A stretch of DNA of 64,000 nucleotides, taken from NCBI GenBank assembly GCA_963764685.1, contig CAVXTT010000019.1, positions 248,001-312,000 on the forward strand. The letters run 5' to 3'. Origin of the DNA: CAVXTT01 sp963764685 (GTDB lineage Bacteria; Bacteroidota; Ignavibacteria; Ignavibacteriales; Ignavibacteriaceae). The first letter of the stretch is position 1. Each line of letters starts with the position of its first letter. The translations under genes were made by a program, and so were the position numbers. The notes under the pieces were generated by a model. It was not told where the DNA came from and ran no database searches. It was given only the letters and a program-made list of their open reading frames with translations. Positions 1-10,200 of the stretch are shown piece after piece.

Positions 1-1824
1 TAAATAAACTTTATTCTTTGCACGTGTAACTGCAACATAGAATAAACGTCTTTCCTCTTCAAGAGATGCATCGGCACTAAACCGGTTCGATAAAGGAAAA
101 ATATCCTCCTCGAGACCAGACACAAATACAATCGGGAACTCCAATCCTTTGGCACTATGTACGGTCAGCATAGTAACTACATTCTTTTCCTCATCATAAT
201 TATCAACATCGGAGATCAGGGAAACATCTTCCAGGTAATCCTCAAGTTTTGCCTCCTTATTTGAAGTAGAAAATTCACTTAGCGCCGAAAGCAGTTCGTT
301 AATATTCTCCAGCCTGCTTATAGATTCAGGCGTGTTTTCCTCCTTAAAGATTCTTAGTATACCGAGCTCATCAACAAGTGCCCGGGATAATTCACCAACG
401 GAAAGCTGGGTCCTGAGACTTATATATTTTTCCAGCAAAAGCCTGAAGTTCTTAACATTCTTCTGAATTCTTTCTTTAATATCGATAACTTCAAACACAC
501 GCGACATAGTATCGAACATACTTATATTATGACGTCTGGCGAAAGTGATCATTCTTTTTATTGTAGTAAGTCCAATTCCCCTCTGCGGGAAATTCATAAT
601 TCTAAGCAGACTCTCCTCATCATTCTGATTTGAGATTACCCTGAGGTAAGCAATTACATCCTTGATCTCTTTTCTCTTATAAAATTCGAGTCCGCCTATT
701 ATCCTGTATGGGATCCTTTCTCTCCTGAAGATATCTTCAAGTGCTCTTGATTGAGCATTCGTTCTGTAGAGAATTGCAAAGTCTTTTAATGATATCTTCT
801 TTTTGCTGATATCCTGTTTAATATATTTTGCTATCTGGTAAGCTTCATCTTTTTCATCGGAACATTTTACAAGTGTCAGCAGTTCGCCGTCATTGTTCTC
901 TGTCCACAGAGTTTTAATTATCTGCGACTTATTATTCTTGATAACGGAATCAGCTGCCTTCAGAATATTCTTTGTAGACCGGTAATTTTGTTCAAGCCGG
1001 AAGATCTTATGCTTAGAGAAATCCTTCTGGAAGTCTTTCATATTGCCTATGTTAGCTCCACGCCAGCTATAAATGCTCTGGGCATCATCCCCGACAACAC
1101 TCACCTTCCCTTCCCTGGATACAAGCATTTTCATCAATTCGTATTGTGCTTTGTTAGTATCCTGGAATTCATCTACAAGTATAAAACTGAATTTCTTCTT
1201 GTATTTCTGATGTATTTTAGGGTTTGTCTCGAATAGTTCAATGGGTTTTAAGAGCAGGTCATCAAAATCCATCGCATTATTCTCAACAAGGCGCTTCTGG
1301 TACTCATCGTAGATATCAGCAATCTTCTCATCAGAAAATGAATGGACCAGCTTTTTCCTGAATTCCCCCGGCATGATCATATGGTTCTTGGCAAAACTTA
1401 TTCTGTGTCTTACAGAATTTGGAGTAACGGTATCAAGGTCAATATTGAAAAAACTAATAATATTGGATACCAGGGAGAGAGAATCTTCAGTATCATAGAT
1501 AGAGAAGTTGTTAGCATAATTGATGTTTTTTGCCTCAATACGCAGTATTTTAGCAAAAATTGAATGGAACGTACCCATCCATAGAAGGGATGATTTGGCA
1601 CCAATCAGGTGCTTGATGCGCTCCTTCATTTCGTTTGCCGCTTTATTTGTAAAGGTAAGGGCAAGCAGGCTCTCAGGCTCATATCCCTGATCAACCAGGT
1701 AGGCAATTTTATAAGTTAAAACTTTAGTTTTTCCCGACCCGGCGCCCGCAACCACAATCTGGGGACCATCAATGAACTCTACAGCTTTTTTCTGGTCCGG
1801 ATTAAGTGATTTAAGATTAATCAT
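1..1824 (-). CDS. uvrD: UvrD/PcrA-family ATP-dependent DNA helicase (3' end outside window)
   Basis: Superfamily 1A 3'-5' DNA helicase, the family used in nucleotide-excision and mismatch repair and in clearing proteins from DNA. The open frame runs unbroken from an ATG at 1824 to the window edge, 608 residues. Visible motifs are Walker A AGAGSGKT (residues 26-33), Walker B VDEFQDTN (about 217-224), GDDAQSIYSWRGA just after it, VHSAKGLEF, and motif VI FYVAVTRAKN at about 594-603. Full-length relatives are usually 720-780 residues, so roughly the last 100-150 residues lie outside. The start is preceded by AGAGG about 3 bases away, and the protein begins directly with the Q-motif region (LNPDQKKAV). 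UvrD versus PcrA cannot be separated by eye. Confidence 0.93.
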   Translation of the reverse strand, partial: MINLKSLNPDQKKAVEFIDGPQIVVAGAGSGKTKVLTYKIAYLVDQGYEPESLLALTFTNKAANEMKERIKHLIGAKSSLLWMGTFHSIFAKILRIEAKNINYANNFSIYDTEDSLSLVSNIISFFNIDLDTVTPNSVRHRISFAKNHMIMPGEFRKKLVHSFSDEKIADIYDEYQKRLVENNAMDFDDLLLKPIELFETNPKIHQKYKKKFSFILVDEFQDTNKAQYELMKMLVSREGKVSVVGDDAQSIYSWRGANIGNMKDFQKDFSKHKIFRLEQNYRSTKNILKAADSVIKNNKSQIIKTLWTENNDGELLTLVKCSDEKDEAYQIAKYIKQDISKKKISLKDFAILYRTNAQSRALEDIFRRERIPYRIIGGLEFYKRKEIKDVIAYLRVISNQNDEESLLRIMNFPQRGIGLTTIKRMITFARRHNISMFDTMSRVFEVIDIKERIQKNVKNFRLLLEKYISLRTQLSVGELSRALVDELGILRIFKEENTPESISRLENINELLSALSEFSTSNKEAKLEDYLEDVSLISDVDNYDEEKNVVTMLTVHSAKGLEFPIVFVSGLEEDIFPLSNRFSADASLEEERRLFYVAVTRAKNKVYL

Positions 1825-1944
1825 AAACCTCTGGAATTTTAGTTCGCAAATATATGCAAACAGACATCCAATGAAAAGGAAATAAAAAAGGGGTAGTACC
1901 GGATTTTGTCTATTTTTGCGGAAAATTACCTTTATCTTAAATTT

Positions 1945-1978
1945 TTGGAGGGGCAATACTTTCGTACTGTCCCTCCAA
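1945..1978. terminator. Strong hairpin between T9SS gene and helicase gene
   Basis: TTGGAGGG pairs with CCCTCCAA, and the stem continues inward through G-U, C-G and A-T pairs, one mismatch and a second 3-bp stem to a TTTC loop. It lies 32 bases past the stop of the minus-strand gene ending at 2010. Neither side has a clean T-run, so it may be a 3' stabilising hairpin or a weak terminator rather than a canonical intrinsic one. Confidence 0.4.
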
Positions 1979-2009
1979 GTTCCCCCGGTTAAAGCCAGGT
2001 ATCTGACGA

Positions 2010-4085
2010 TTACCTGAGCAGTACCATTTTTTTCGTTATGCTAAAGTCGTTAACTCTAATTGTGTAGAAATATGTTCCTGTGCTAAGAGAAGCTGCATCA
2101 AAATTGACCCGATAGCTGCCTGCCGGCTGTTCAGAATTAACTAATGTTTTAACCGCTTCACCGGTAATACTGAAAACCGTAATGTTTACGATACCATTTT
2201 CAGGGATAGAGTACTCAATCGTTGTCGAAGGATTAAAAGGATTAGGATAATTCTGGCTGAGTGAATAAACGGCAGGAGATGCAATTTCTACTTCGCCCGA
2301 GAGATTGTAATATGAATATGAACCACCAAAATCAATCTGCTTAATGCGATAATTATAAAGTCCGGCAGTTAAATCTTTATCTGTATATGAATAAGTATTT
2401 TCGACAGTTGAAGTTCCTGTCCCATTTATAAAACCAATGACTTCCCAGCCTCCCGGTACAATCTGTCTCTGCAGTTCAAAACCGGCATTGTTGCTCTCAG
2501 TTTTAGTAGTCCAGGTTAAAGTAACATCATTGTCTGAAACTGAAGAAGTAAATGAACCCATCTCAACAGGTAAACCCTCAGCCTCATCTGCTCCCCTGTA
2601 AGGCGTTTCAAGATTCCTGACATCATTATCAATATCGTGGGTGATAGAGCAGGGCAGTCCTGTAAGTTCAATATCACCTAATGATGTACCGCTTATGTGA
2701 AGATCAACTTCAGATACAAACTGTACGTCCTTAAAAATAGAGTTCTGTTCGTTCGGATAGACAGCATTTCTATATACGTAAAGTGAGTCAAAAGGTATAT
2801 TACCCCAAATTACCTGATATGTACTTATAGCTGAATGATAGCAGTTAAAGTCAGTGTTAATTGTACCGCCGGTGTTCTGGATATATTCGGCAACGTGATA
2901 GCCTAAGCCGCCGCTTCTCTTATTAACGAAAATATTGTTAAGTAAATTAAATACTGAATTGGAATTATTGTTAACCTTTGTAAATGCGCTTGATAATACT
3001 GACCCGCTCAATGTTGAGCCTGTCTGTGTTCCTCCCACACGTATGGTGTTATAAATTAAATTACAGGTAATCGCATTACTTCCGTCAATTAAAATTCCGT
3101 GTGTATTGCTTGTTGTCTGGTTATTTGCAGGAAGTGAAATGAAATTATTTATGAAGTTCAATGTGGAGCCTGGCCATGCACTGCCTTTTATACCCCAGGC
3201 TGCTGCGGTATCTAGTAAGGAGCCATGCTTCATTCCATAGATGTTATTTGCGATAATGTTTGTAGTTCCGCGTGCTGCATCGGGGTTAAGGATTATGCCG
3301 CCTACGAATGATGTATTTAATCCGGTTTCCTTCTGATAGATCTTACATTCCTGTACTGTTGTATTTTCTGCTGATGTAATTAGCCATACGCCGACCAATC
3401 CGAAGCTGAATATTTCGCAGCGTCTGATTGTATTGTTGCTGCTAAGACCCGCAGCCAGACCTTCGAAGCTTACTCCTGCCCTGCCTCCGAGTATTTTGCA
3501 GTCCTCGATCAGGTTATTTGCCGTATTGCCGAAATTGTCTGATCGGATATAAATATTTCTGGGACCAGCATTAGATCTCGGGACACTCTTTGCATACACA
3601 AACCTGATTACATTATAAGATGCGCCGCCAACTATGTTTATGGTATTTGTCTTTGCACCGTTATCAAGTGAATTCTCGATAACCAGGTCGGATGTATCGC
3701 CTATTCCTCCTGGTCTGCCATCAAGGATAAAATATTTAACTCCATCAAGATTAATGATGGGGTTATTGTTTAAAGCCCTCGATATAACCTCACCGGAATT
3801 TCCTGCTGCCGGTCTAAGGGTTATTGAATTTTCTGAACTGCTGCCGGTTCTGGGAGTAATCTGTATCGGGAATATTTCATTCTCCGTAGTATATTCAGGA
3901 AGCATCTCTATAAGATATGCCTGGTTGATTACCAAAGGAATTGCATTATATGCAGCTGTAATACTGGGGTAGGAACTGATGAGAGTACCGGTTCCATCTT
4001 TTAGCTGAACAGAGTTCGGCTGCCCCAGCGCAAGTACACTGAATAAGCAAAAAAAGAAAACAAAAAGTATCTTAGTGGATGACAT
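2010..4085 (-). CDS. T9SS-sorted secreted protein, parallel beta-helix type
   Basis: Secreted surface protein of unknown substrate. With the start at 4085 (691 residues) it begins with a clear signal peptide (MSSTKILFVFFFCLFSVLALG) and has GAGG about 8 bases upstream. A longer frame to 4208 only adds 41 residues before the signal peptide. The middle, about residues 30-480, is rich in short Asn- and Ile-containing strands such as NTIRRCEIF and NLIEDCKI, typical of right-handed parallel beta-helix proteins. An FnIII-like segment follows (WTTKTESNNAGFELQRQ). The last 80 residues are a type IX secretion C-terminal sorting domain with NYPNPFNPSTTIEYS and the ending ITKKMVLLR. In known T9SS cargo this domain is cleaved after outer-membrane transport. 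Function beyond export is not visible. Confidence 0.88.
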   Translation of the reverse strand: MSSTKILFVFFFCLFSVLALGQPNSVQLKDGTGTLISSYPSITAAYNAIPLVINQAYLIEMLPEYTTENEIFPIQITPRTGSSSENSITLRPAAGNSGEVISRALNNNPIINLDGVKYFILDGRPGGIGDTSDLVIENSLDNGAKTNTINIVGGASYNVIRFVYAKSVPRSNAGPRNIYIRSDNFGNTANNLIEDCKILGGRAGVSFEGLAAGLSSNNTIRRCEIFSFGLVGVWLITSAENTTVQECKIYQKETGLNTSFVGGIILNPDAARGTTNIIANNIYGMKHGSLLDTAAAWGIKGSAWPGSTLNFINNFISLPANNQTTSNTHGILIDGSNAITCNLIYNTIRVGGTQTGSTLSGSVLSSAFTKVNNNSNSVFNLLNNIFVNKRSGGLGYHVAEYIQNTGGTINTDFNCYHSAISTYQVIWGNIPFDSLYVYRNAVYPNEQNSIFKDVQFVSEVDLHISGTSLGDIELTGLPCSITHDIDNDVRNLETPYRGADEAEGLPVEMGSFTSSVSDNDVTLTWTTKTESNNAGFELQRQIVPGGWEVIGFINGTGTSTVENTYSYTDKDLTAGLYNYRIKQIDFGGSYSYYNLSGEVEIASPAVYSLSQNYPNPFNPSTTIEYSIPENGIVNITVFSITGEAVKTLVNSEQPAGSYRVNFDAASLSTGTYFYTIRVNDFSITKKMVLLR

Positions 4086-4388
4086 ATAACCTCTATAATT
4101 TAAATTAAAAACTCGTTTGACTGCATTGTTAATATTTTTGAACCACTCACAGTAATGGAGACAGTTGCATAGAGTATGCCAGCTAAAAAAAGGTTCATTT
4201 TTAATCAATAAGAGCTATTTTTTTTACCCTGCTGTATCGACTTGAGACGCTGTAGAATTATCGAACACTGATGCTTTCCGGCATATATCGTTGAATAGCT
4301 ATACACTTTTAAAGGGCTATGAAGGTAGGCTGCGGTGAAGAATGTCCCTTGATGTAGTGTCTGCAAGAGATAGAAATAGCTAAAAAAA

Positions 4389-4420
4389 GGGAGATGAGAA
4401 AGCCGCCGTTCTCATCTCCC
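4389..4420 (-). terminator. Intrinsic terminator after the Ig-like lipoprotein gene
   Basis: A perfect 12-bp stem (GGGAGATGAGAA / TTCTCATCTCCC) with an 8-base loop. On the minus strand it is followed by a run of seven T. It lies 80 bases past the stop at 4500 and ends the leftward unit that starts at 6465. Confidence 0.85.
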
Positions 4421-4499
4421 GAATTCTGAAATATAAGATCCCTTTCTGTCGCCGGTTTGGGAATTTTAGTTCCGAATATGATTTACCAGGCGAATAATT

Positions 4500-5216
4500 T
4501 TATCTAGGGACGTTTATATGATAATGCAGACCATCGGTTACTGCTGTATCCCCATTGTTGTCTTTTACCGTAATTGTAAAACTATAGGTATTTCCCGCTG
4601 CTGACGAATTAGGCGTTCCCCTTACAACACCTCTTGCCTGATCGATTACCAGTCCCGGAGGCAATTCACCACTTGCAAGATACCACGACCAGGGAAGTAC
4701 ACCTTCTCCTATTGCCCAAAGACTTGCGCCATAACCATATCCTGTTATGGCATCGGGTAGATCTAGATTATGAATTCCAAGCGGCTGCTGGAATCCTAAC
4801 AGGGGACCAAAATCCTGATATTCCTCCACCTCCAGAATAAAGTTTCCGGATGCTGATCTGGATCCATCCGATGCCGTCATTTCAAAATTATGTGTACCGG
4901 CAATAAGGATTCCACCGGCGGATTTAAATATACCGGTTAATGGATCAACTGTTGCTCCCGCAGGAAATGCTGAGAGATTAGCAAGTGACCAGGTATATCC
5001 TGATAATGGAGCTCCTCCCTTTGCAAGCAGAGTTTCATTATTTATAGAATATACTGAAGAACCGTTATTTAGATGAACAATCATTCCCGTGAAAGTATGT
5101 CCCTGAACCGTAAGTGCAGACACTCCGTCCGCCGGTTCATTGGTTTGTTCTTCTTCACAACTTATAAATAAACAAAGTAATGACGCAATTAAGATATTTC
5201 GGAGAATAACACGCAT
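4500..5216 (-). CDS. Putative lipoprotein with He_PIG/putative-Ig repeats
   Basis: Predicted outer-membrane or surface lipoprotein of 238 residues. The first 20 residues are a signal peptide ending in a lipobox (LLCLFISC), with Cys20 as the likely lipidated residue, followed by an acidic stretch (EEEQTNEP). Two cadherin-like putative-Ig repeats follow. Their typical pattern appears as YTWSLANLSAFPAGATVD with LTGIFKSAG, and again as WYLASGELPPGLVIDQ with GVVRGTPN. AAGGGA lies about 5 bases before the ATG. It sits 28 bases downstream of the T9SS propeller gene on the same strand and shares its terminator, so the two are probably one transcript. The role is unknown; adhesion is only an inference from the fold. 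Confidence 0.82.
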   Translation of the reverse strand: MRVILRNILIASLLCLFISCEEEQTNEPADGVSALTVQGHTFTGMIVHLNNGSSVYSINNETLLAKGGAPLSGYTWSLANLSAFPAGATVDPLTGIFKSAGGILIAGTHNFEMTASDGSRSASGNFILEVEEYQDFGPLLGFQQPLGIHNLDLPDAITGYGYGASLWAIGEGVLPWSWYLASGELPPGLVIDQARGVVRGTPNSSAAGNTYSFTITVKDNNGDTAVTDGLHYHINVPR

Positions 5217-5244
5217 TTTTAATCCCTTAGTTTAATTAAAAAAA

Positions 5245-6465
5245 TTATTTGAGTAAGACCATTTTCTTCGTCTGATTATAACCTCCTGCAGTAAGTTTAT
5301 AGAAATAAATGCCGCTGGTCATTTTGCCAGCATCGAATTGAACTTTATGAATCCCCTTATCCTGCATATCATTCACCAGTGAGAGAACCTCTTCACCAAC
5401 TGCATTATAAACAGTCAATCTTACATAAGTTCTTTCATTAAGATTATATACTATAGTGGTTGAAGGATTAAACGGATTCGGGTAGTTTTGGCCAAGATAA
5501 AAATTATTCAGGCCTGATGGTAACTCATCAACTGAAGTTACAAGATCGGAGACCGGTCGTCTGTATGCATTTCCGAACATACCTCTCAAAGCCCATAAAT
5601 AACTGCCGTTAATCTCAACATCTGCAAATGTCCAGTCGTTTATTAACCCCTCGTTGAAAGGAACCCAACTTACTCCGTTATCTGATGAAATGAGAATACT
5701 TTCGAACATTACGCTCGCAATTAAATAATTATTGTACTCAGTTACGGATTTGAAGATCATCACGTCAATCGGATAACCTGTGGAGTCGAATGTAACTCCA
5801 TACTGCAGGTACCAGCTTTGACCCATATCTGTACTTGCCCATAAGCCGAAATCGCACGCAAATAGTTTACCTTCATTATAAAATAGCCCGTGAACATCAC
5901 TTGCAGGATACCCAAGAGAGCCACTGCCCCAGGTATTGCCGTTATCTGTTGAGAAATAGATTTTACTATACAGATCAGGTGATGAAGCAAAAATTGTATC
6001 GACTACACTTAACAGTTCATTTATCCCCTTCTGTGCAAGACCTGCTGCTTCCCATGATTCACCATTATCACTGGATCTGAAGATTCCCTGACCCCAGGTT
6101 CCGGCAAAAATATAGCTGCTGTTCTTTGCGAATGTATAAACCGACTTCCCCGCCATCGATGGTGCATTATACCAGCTTTGCCCGTTATCAGTAGAAATAA
6201 AGATACCATTGCCGGCGCCGCTCCCTGCAATTATTTTATTGCCTGAAGTTATGACGGCAAAAATGTCCTGGTTCTGAGGACCTATACTAAACCAGGGCTC
6301 GCCTGTATCCGCTGTGTAAAAAACGCCTTCTGAGGTTGCGGCATATATTTTTGTACCATCTGAATAAAGTGATCTGCCGAGACTGGCATTAAGGGATGAT
6401 TGCACCCATTGTGCATTTGCTGATAAGGAAAAAGAAAAGATGCAAAAAAGTAGATAGAATTTCAT
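5245..6465 (-). CDS. T9SS-sorted BNR/sortilin-like beta-propeller protein
   Basis: Secreted protein of 406 residues. The signal peptide (MKFYLLFCIFSFSLSANA) precedes BNR-type repeats with the STDNGxxW pattern: FISTDNGQSWYN, FRSSDNGESWEA, YFSTDNGNTWGS, WASTDMGQSWYL and LISSDNGVSWVP. This is the VPS10/sialidase-like seven-bladed propeller family. It lacks any obvious sialidase catalytic set, so a binding or structural role is more likely than glycosidase activity. The C-terminal 80 residues are a T9SS sorting domain (LGQNYPNPFNPSTTIVYN ... TKKMVLLK). No FnIII-like linker is present between propeller and sorting domain, unlike most of the other T9SS proteins here. It is followed closely by the Ig-like lipoprotein gene. 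Confidence 0.87.
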   Translation of the reverse strand: MKFYLLFCIFSFSLSANAQWVQSSLNASLGRSLYSDGTKIYAATSEGVFYTADTGEPWFSIGPQNQDIFAVITSGNKIIAGSGAGNGIFISTDNGQSWYNAPSMAGKSVYTFAKNSSYIFAGTWGQGIFRSSDNGESWEAAGLAQKGINELLSVVDTIFASSPDLYSKIYFSTDNGNTWGSGSLGYPASDVHGLFYNEGKLFACDFGLWASTDMGQSWYLQYGVTFDSTGYPIDVMIFKSVTEYNNYLIASVMFESILISSDNGVSWVPFNEGLINDWTFADVEINGSYLWALRGMFGNAYRRPVSDLVTSVDELPSGLNNFYLGQNYPNPFNPSTTIVYNLNERTYVRLTVYNAVGEEVLSLVNDMQDKGIHKVQFDAGKMTSGIYFYKLTAGGYNQTKKMVLLK

Positions 6466-6601
6466 TGAAGTTACCCTGTGTGAAATGTTGAGAGATGTTA
6501 AAAGGACCGGTCAAGAATATCAAAGATTTAAATATTAATATTTCTCAGTTCTAACATCCATAATAGGAGCCTGAAATCCAAGCAACTATTGCTCAAATAA
6601 A

Positions 6602-6637
6602 AGTTCGATGGTAGGATGGTACGATAGTACGATAGTG
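6602..6637. repeat. 8-bp tandem array, consensus RGTNCGAT
   Basis: Four successive octamers AGTTCGAT, GGTAGGAT, GGTACGAT and AGTACGAT, followed by a partial fifth. An array with the same consensus occurs at 42612-42648. Confidence 0.8.
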
Positions 6638-6640
6638 TAA

Positions 6641-6737
6641 AAATGTAAGGAACGCTCAGTGAGCGTTCCGCTATGGGCACCATCCCTGTGCGGCATTCCC
6701 TGATAACATTCTGCTCTGATCTGTAAAGGACAGGTGG
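6641..6737. repeat. Diverged copy of the GTAAGGAACG palindromic element
   Basis: Contains GTAAGG and the perfect 10-bp inverted repeat GGAACGCTCA / TGAGCGTTCC at 6649-6669, then CGCT, and further on GCTCTGATCTGTAAAGGACAGG. The order of parts matches the 101-bp direct repeats at 15492 and 15617 (GTAAGGAACGGTT palindrome, then GCTCTGTTATCTG, then GTAAGGGGCAGG), so it is probably a distant copy. No gene was found in 6466-7292; short open frames here have no signal peptide, ribosome site or recognisable domain. Confidence 0.55.
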
Positions 6738-6865
6738 CGTTTGCAATTACTACAATACCGCAATTGCACCACCTACCCTACAGAATTTTTCTTGTCTTTA
6801 AATGTTTTAGGTGAGATTGCTTCAGTCGAAGACTCCTTACTAATGACGCCTTATCGCCAATGCTC

Positions 6866-6932
6866 GGTCACTTCGATACATTTTCTCGAAAACCTGCCTG
6901 CCGGCGGGCAGGCTCGAAAACACTCAGTGACC
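6866..6932. repeat. Nested GC-rich palindrome
   Basis: Outer arms GGTCACT / AGTGACC enclose TCTCGAAAA / CTCGAAAA flanks and a core CCTGCCTG-CCGG-CGGGCAGG that folds with one wobble pair. It lies in a gene-free gap, is much richer in G and C than its surroundings, and is not followed by a T-run. Confidence 0.6.
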
Positions 6933-7141
6933 TTTCTTTCCCTTTCCTAAAGAATCATAGCCCGGTGGCTGAGTGTTCCGAAGGACTATCGAAGCCATAA
7001 GGGCGGCAGTACGACTCAACCATTATGATGAAATTCCTTCGTAGGAGACTACTGCTAATGATATTTTAATAAAGGTCATTTTTTTGTTAAATAAAGGCAA
7101 TCACTTTATTGGATAACTCGCAATGACGATATTTTTCAGAC

Positions 7142-7165
7142 AATCATCCAATCATCCAATCATCC
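7142..7165. repeat. AATCATCC tandem triplication
   Basis: Three exact head-to-tail copies of the octamer AATCATCC in a non-coding gap. Confidence 0.8.
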
Positions 7166-7242
7166 CTCTGGAACACGCAATGGTTCAAATTATAGCAGCA
7201 AGAGTGAGTAGAAATTCTGGGTAGGTTGAAGAGTGAAAAGCT

Positions 7243-7266
7243 GGCGGAGCAGCAGACTGCTCCGCC
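7243..7266 (-). terminator. Terminator-like hairpin after the FG-GAP T9SS gene
   Basis: Stem GGCGGAGCA / TGCTCCGCC (9 bp, six-base loop), 27 bases past the stop at 7293. On the minus strand it is followed by AGCTTTTC, a short T-run. Confidence 0.6.
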
Positions 7267-7292
7267 TTAATATATCCAGGTTTTGCCCGGTA

Positions 7293-10200
7293 TTATTTCA
7301 ACAGCATCATTTTCTTTATCGATACAAAGCTGCCTGCTTCTAAACGATAGAAGTACACACCGCTTGCCAGTGATGATGCATTAAAGTTAATCTCGTAATT
7401 ACCTGCTTTTTTAACTTCATTCACAATTGTAGTTACTTTCTCACCAAGCGAGTTGTAAATCGAAAGATTTACTGCTCCGTCAAACGGGAGTGAATACTTT
7501 ATAATAGTAGCAGGGTTGAACGGATTAGGGTAATTCTGTTCAAGTGTATATTTAACCGGGAGACCAACAGAAACTTCTACCTCAGGAGAGTAAGTAAATG
7601 TACCGTCAAAATCGATCTGCTTCAGGCGGTATGTATAATCGCCATATGAAAGTCCTGCATCTTCATAGAAGTAACTGCTTTTTTCAGTGGTTGAACCTTT
7701 ACCTTCAATAAATGCTACAGCTGTAAATTCACCTTCAGCATTTTTTCTTTCAATGGAGAATCCTTTGTTATTTAATTCGCTTGCTGTACTCCAGTTAAGA
7801 ATCGCGCCCGTTCCATTTGCGGCCGCTGTAAAGGTTTCAAATTCAACAGGAACAATTCCATCAGGTCCGCCGGAGAAAGCAATAAATCTGCCGTCTCTTG
7901 ATCCTGCAACAAATTCACCTGCGCCGCCTCCGTAAATTTCAGGAAGTCTGACAATTTGTTCAGGTGGATTAGAACTGGTTCCCCAGGTGTAATTAAATAG
8001 TTCAGTACCGGTCTTGCCGTTATAGACATACATCATCCCGTTCAGGGACGCAGTTACCGCTTCAGGAATTGCATCACCGTTTATATCGCCGAGTTTATTT
8101 TTGCCGAGAATATTTCCGCCGGTATAATTTGACCATATAACCAAACCGGTCAATCCCTCAAGCATAAATACATTCGGACTGATTCCGCTGATAAGTATAT
8201 CATCCACACCGTTGCCGTTAACATCAGGCACAACATAAACATCTTCAATAAATACATTTCCGATATTTGTATTCCATATCTGGGTCCCGGTATTACTTGC
8301 GACAACATAAATCTGACCGGTAGTTGTGCCAACAAGATAATCACGGTCACTATCCCCTCCAAGATTCTGAATACTGGTTACCGCCCAGGGTGTACCTGTG
8401 GTTGGAAATGACCAAATAAGGGTTCCGGTGCTTCCGATTCCCGTTAATTCATTTGTTGTTCCAACTCTTGATCCTGCTGCAGCGCCGTTTTCTACAACAG
8501 CAACCTGGTATTTGAGTTTCTGCTGGGCTGACTGATCTACACGCCATAATTCGGTACCGTGCCGGCCCTCAAAACAGAACACTGAAAATCTTCCATTACC
8601 GGTTGATTCATTACCGCTGGCAGTAGCAACTACATCGGGAATACCGTCGTTATTCCAGTCCCTGCTTGCATCAACAGCCATAATGTCCCCCTGATCATAA
8701 TTAACAGGATCGCCAACTTCCCAGATCTCTTCCCCTGTCTTTCCGTTAATTGCAAATACGGTTTCTCCGCCGCCCCCTGTTCCGGCAATAATATCCTGAT
8801 GCCCGTCGCCGTTTATATCAGAAATAATATACAATGCCTGCTGATAATCCACAGAGCCGGCATCATTATTAGTGTTGTAAGTATTGAATTTCCAGAGAAT
8901 ATCTCCGCCGAATGAACTATTGCCGTTAAAAGCTATTATCCAGTAATTTTCGGAACAGGCAATAGCATCATCAAATCCATCTCCATTAATATCCTGAATA
9001 GTAGCTATAGCATCGATCTGATAATCCTGGTAACTAGTTACAGGGTTAGCTGGAATCTGTCCCTGCCATATTATTGTACCAAGAGCCGGATTAAGATTAA
9101 TACCTGTTCCGGTAATCGGTACCAGAATAACGCTGCCATTGGAAGCATTAGAATATATTTTAATATTATCATTATATGCCGTGAGCTGTTCAGGATTGAA
9201 CCAAACCCTGAAAGTAATCGACTGAATTGAATCCAATACAACAGGTACATTCAGGTTCTCAAAATAAAAATAGCTTGTTCCGAGGGTTATTGAATCTATC
9301 TCAAGATCTGCAGAACCGTAATTTGTAATAGTCAATTCCTGATAGGAGGTTGAATTAATTCTTTTGGATCCATAATTAATAGATGCCTGAGATAATCCTG
9401 CAAATGGAGCAGTATAAACACCGTGGCCTGTTACATAAGTTTTTGAGTATGAAAAATTGGGATCGTTGTGATAGAACTTAATGGAATCGGAATAAACCTG
9501 GTAATTAATAGGATGGAATGCTACCGTTAAGGATTTAATACTGTCAGGTTTAATTACTACCGGGAATGTTTCAAGCACGCTGAATACATTTACAGCTGCC
9601 GTAGCAGAAGTAATTATTAGATCTGCTGTGCCGTAATTTTTAATGAACACTTCGGAAGTTAAAGTTGAATCGACCTGTACATTCCCAAAATCTATAGATG
9701 GTGTTAACATTTGTATTGCCGGAGTACCGCTGCCTGCAAGATTATATTTAAACAATTCCCTTCCGGAACCTGCACCTACAGGTTTGGCAAGAAGCCAGAA
9801 ATAACTTCCGTCCCAGGCTAATCCTCTTGGAGATTGCGTCGTACCCTGGAGGTTAGGCACGTGCCAGGAAAATAATGTGTCGTGGTTTGCTATATCTACC
9901 GCATATATCCTTTCCTGTGCAGAACCTGACGGGAAATCTTCCATTACATAAAATAAAGTATCTGCTTTGCAGGTAATACCCTGAGGCTGAAGACCGAATA
10001 CAGGTATTGAATCGACAAGTGTTTGGGATTCAACATTCATCTTGTAAAGTTTTGCATTGGCATCCGGGTAATAGACAGAGAACCATAAGCCATCACCATC
10101 CCAGCCTGCACCGCCGACATACCAGCCGGCTGAGGTACCGCTTAATGTAGTAGTGCGGACAGAATCTAAAACTACTCCTGCGGGGGAAACTTTAAAGAAA

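Noticed and set aside
1410..1604. Short minus-strand open frame in another frame of the helicase gene
   Set aside because: Shadow of the long helicase frame, which is unbroken from 1824 to 1.
6528..6950. Two short open frames in the gap between T9SS genes
   Set aside because: They cross the octamer array and palindromic repeats and show no signal, domain or ribosome site.
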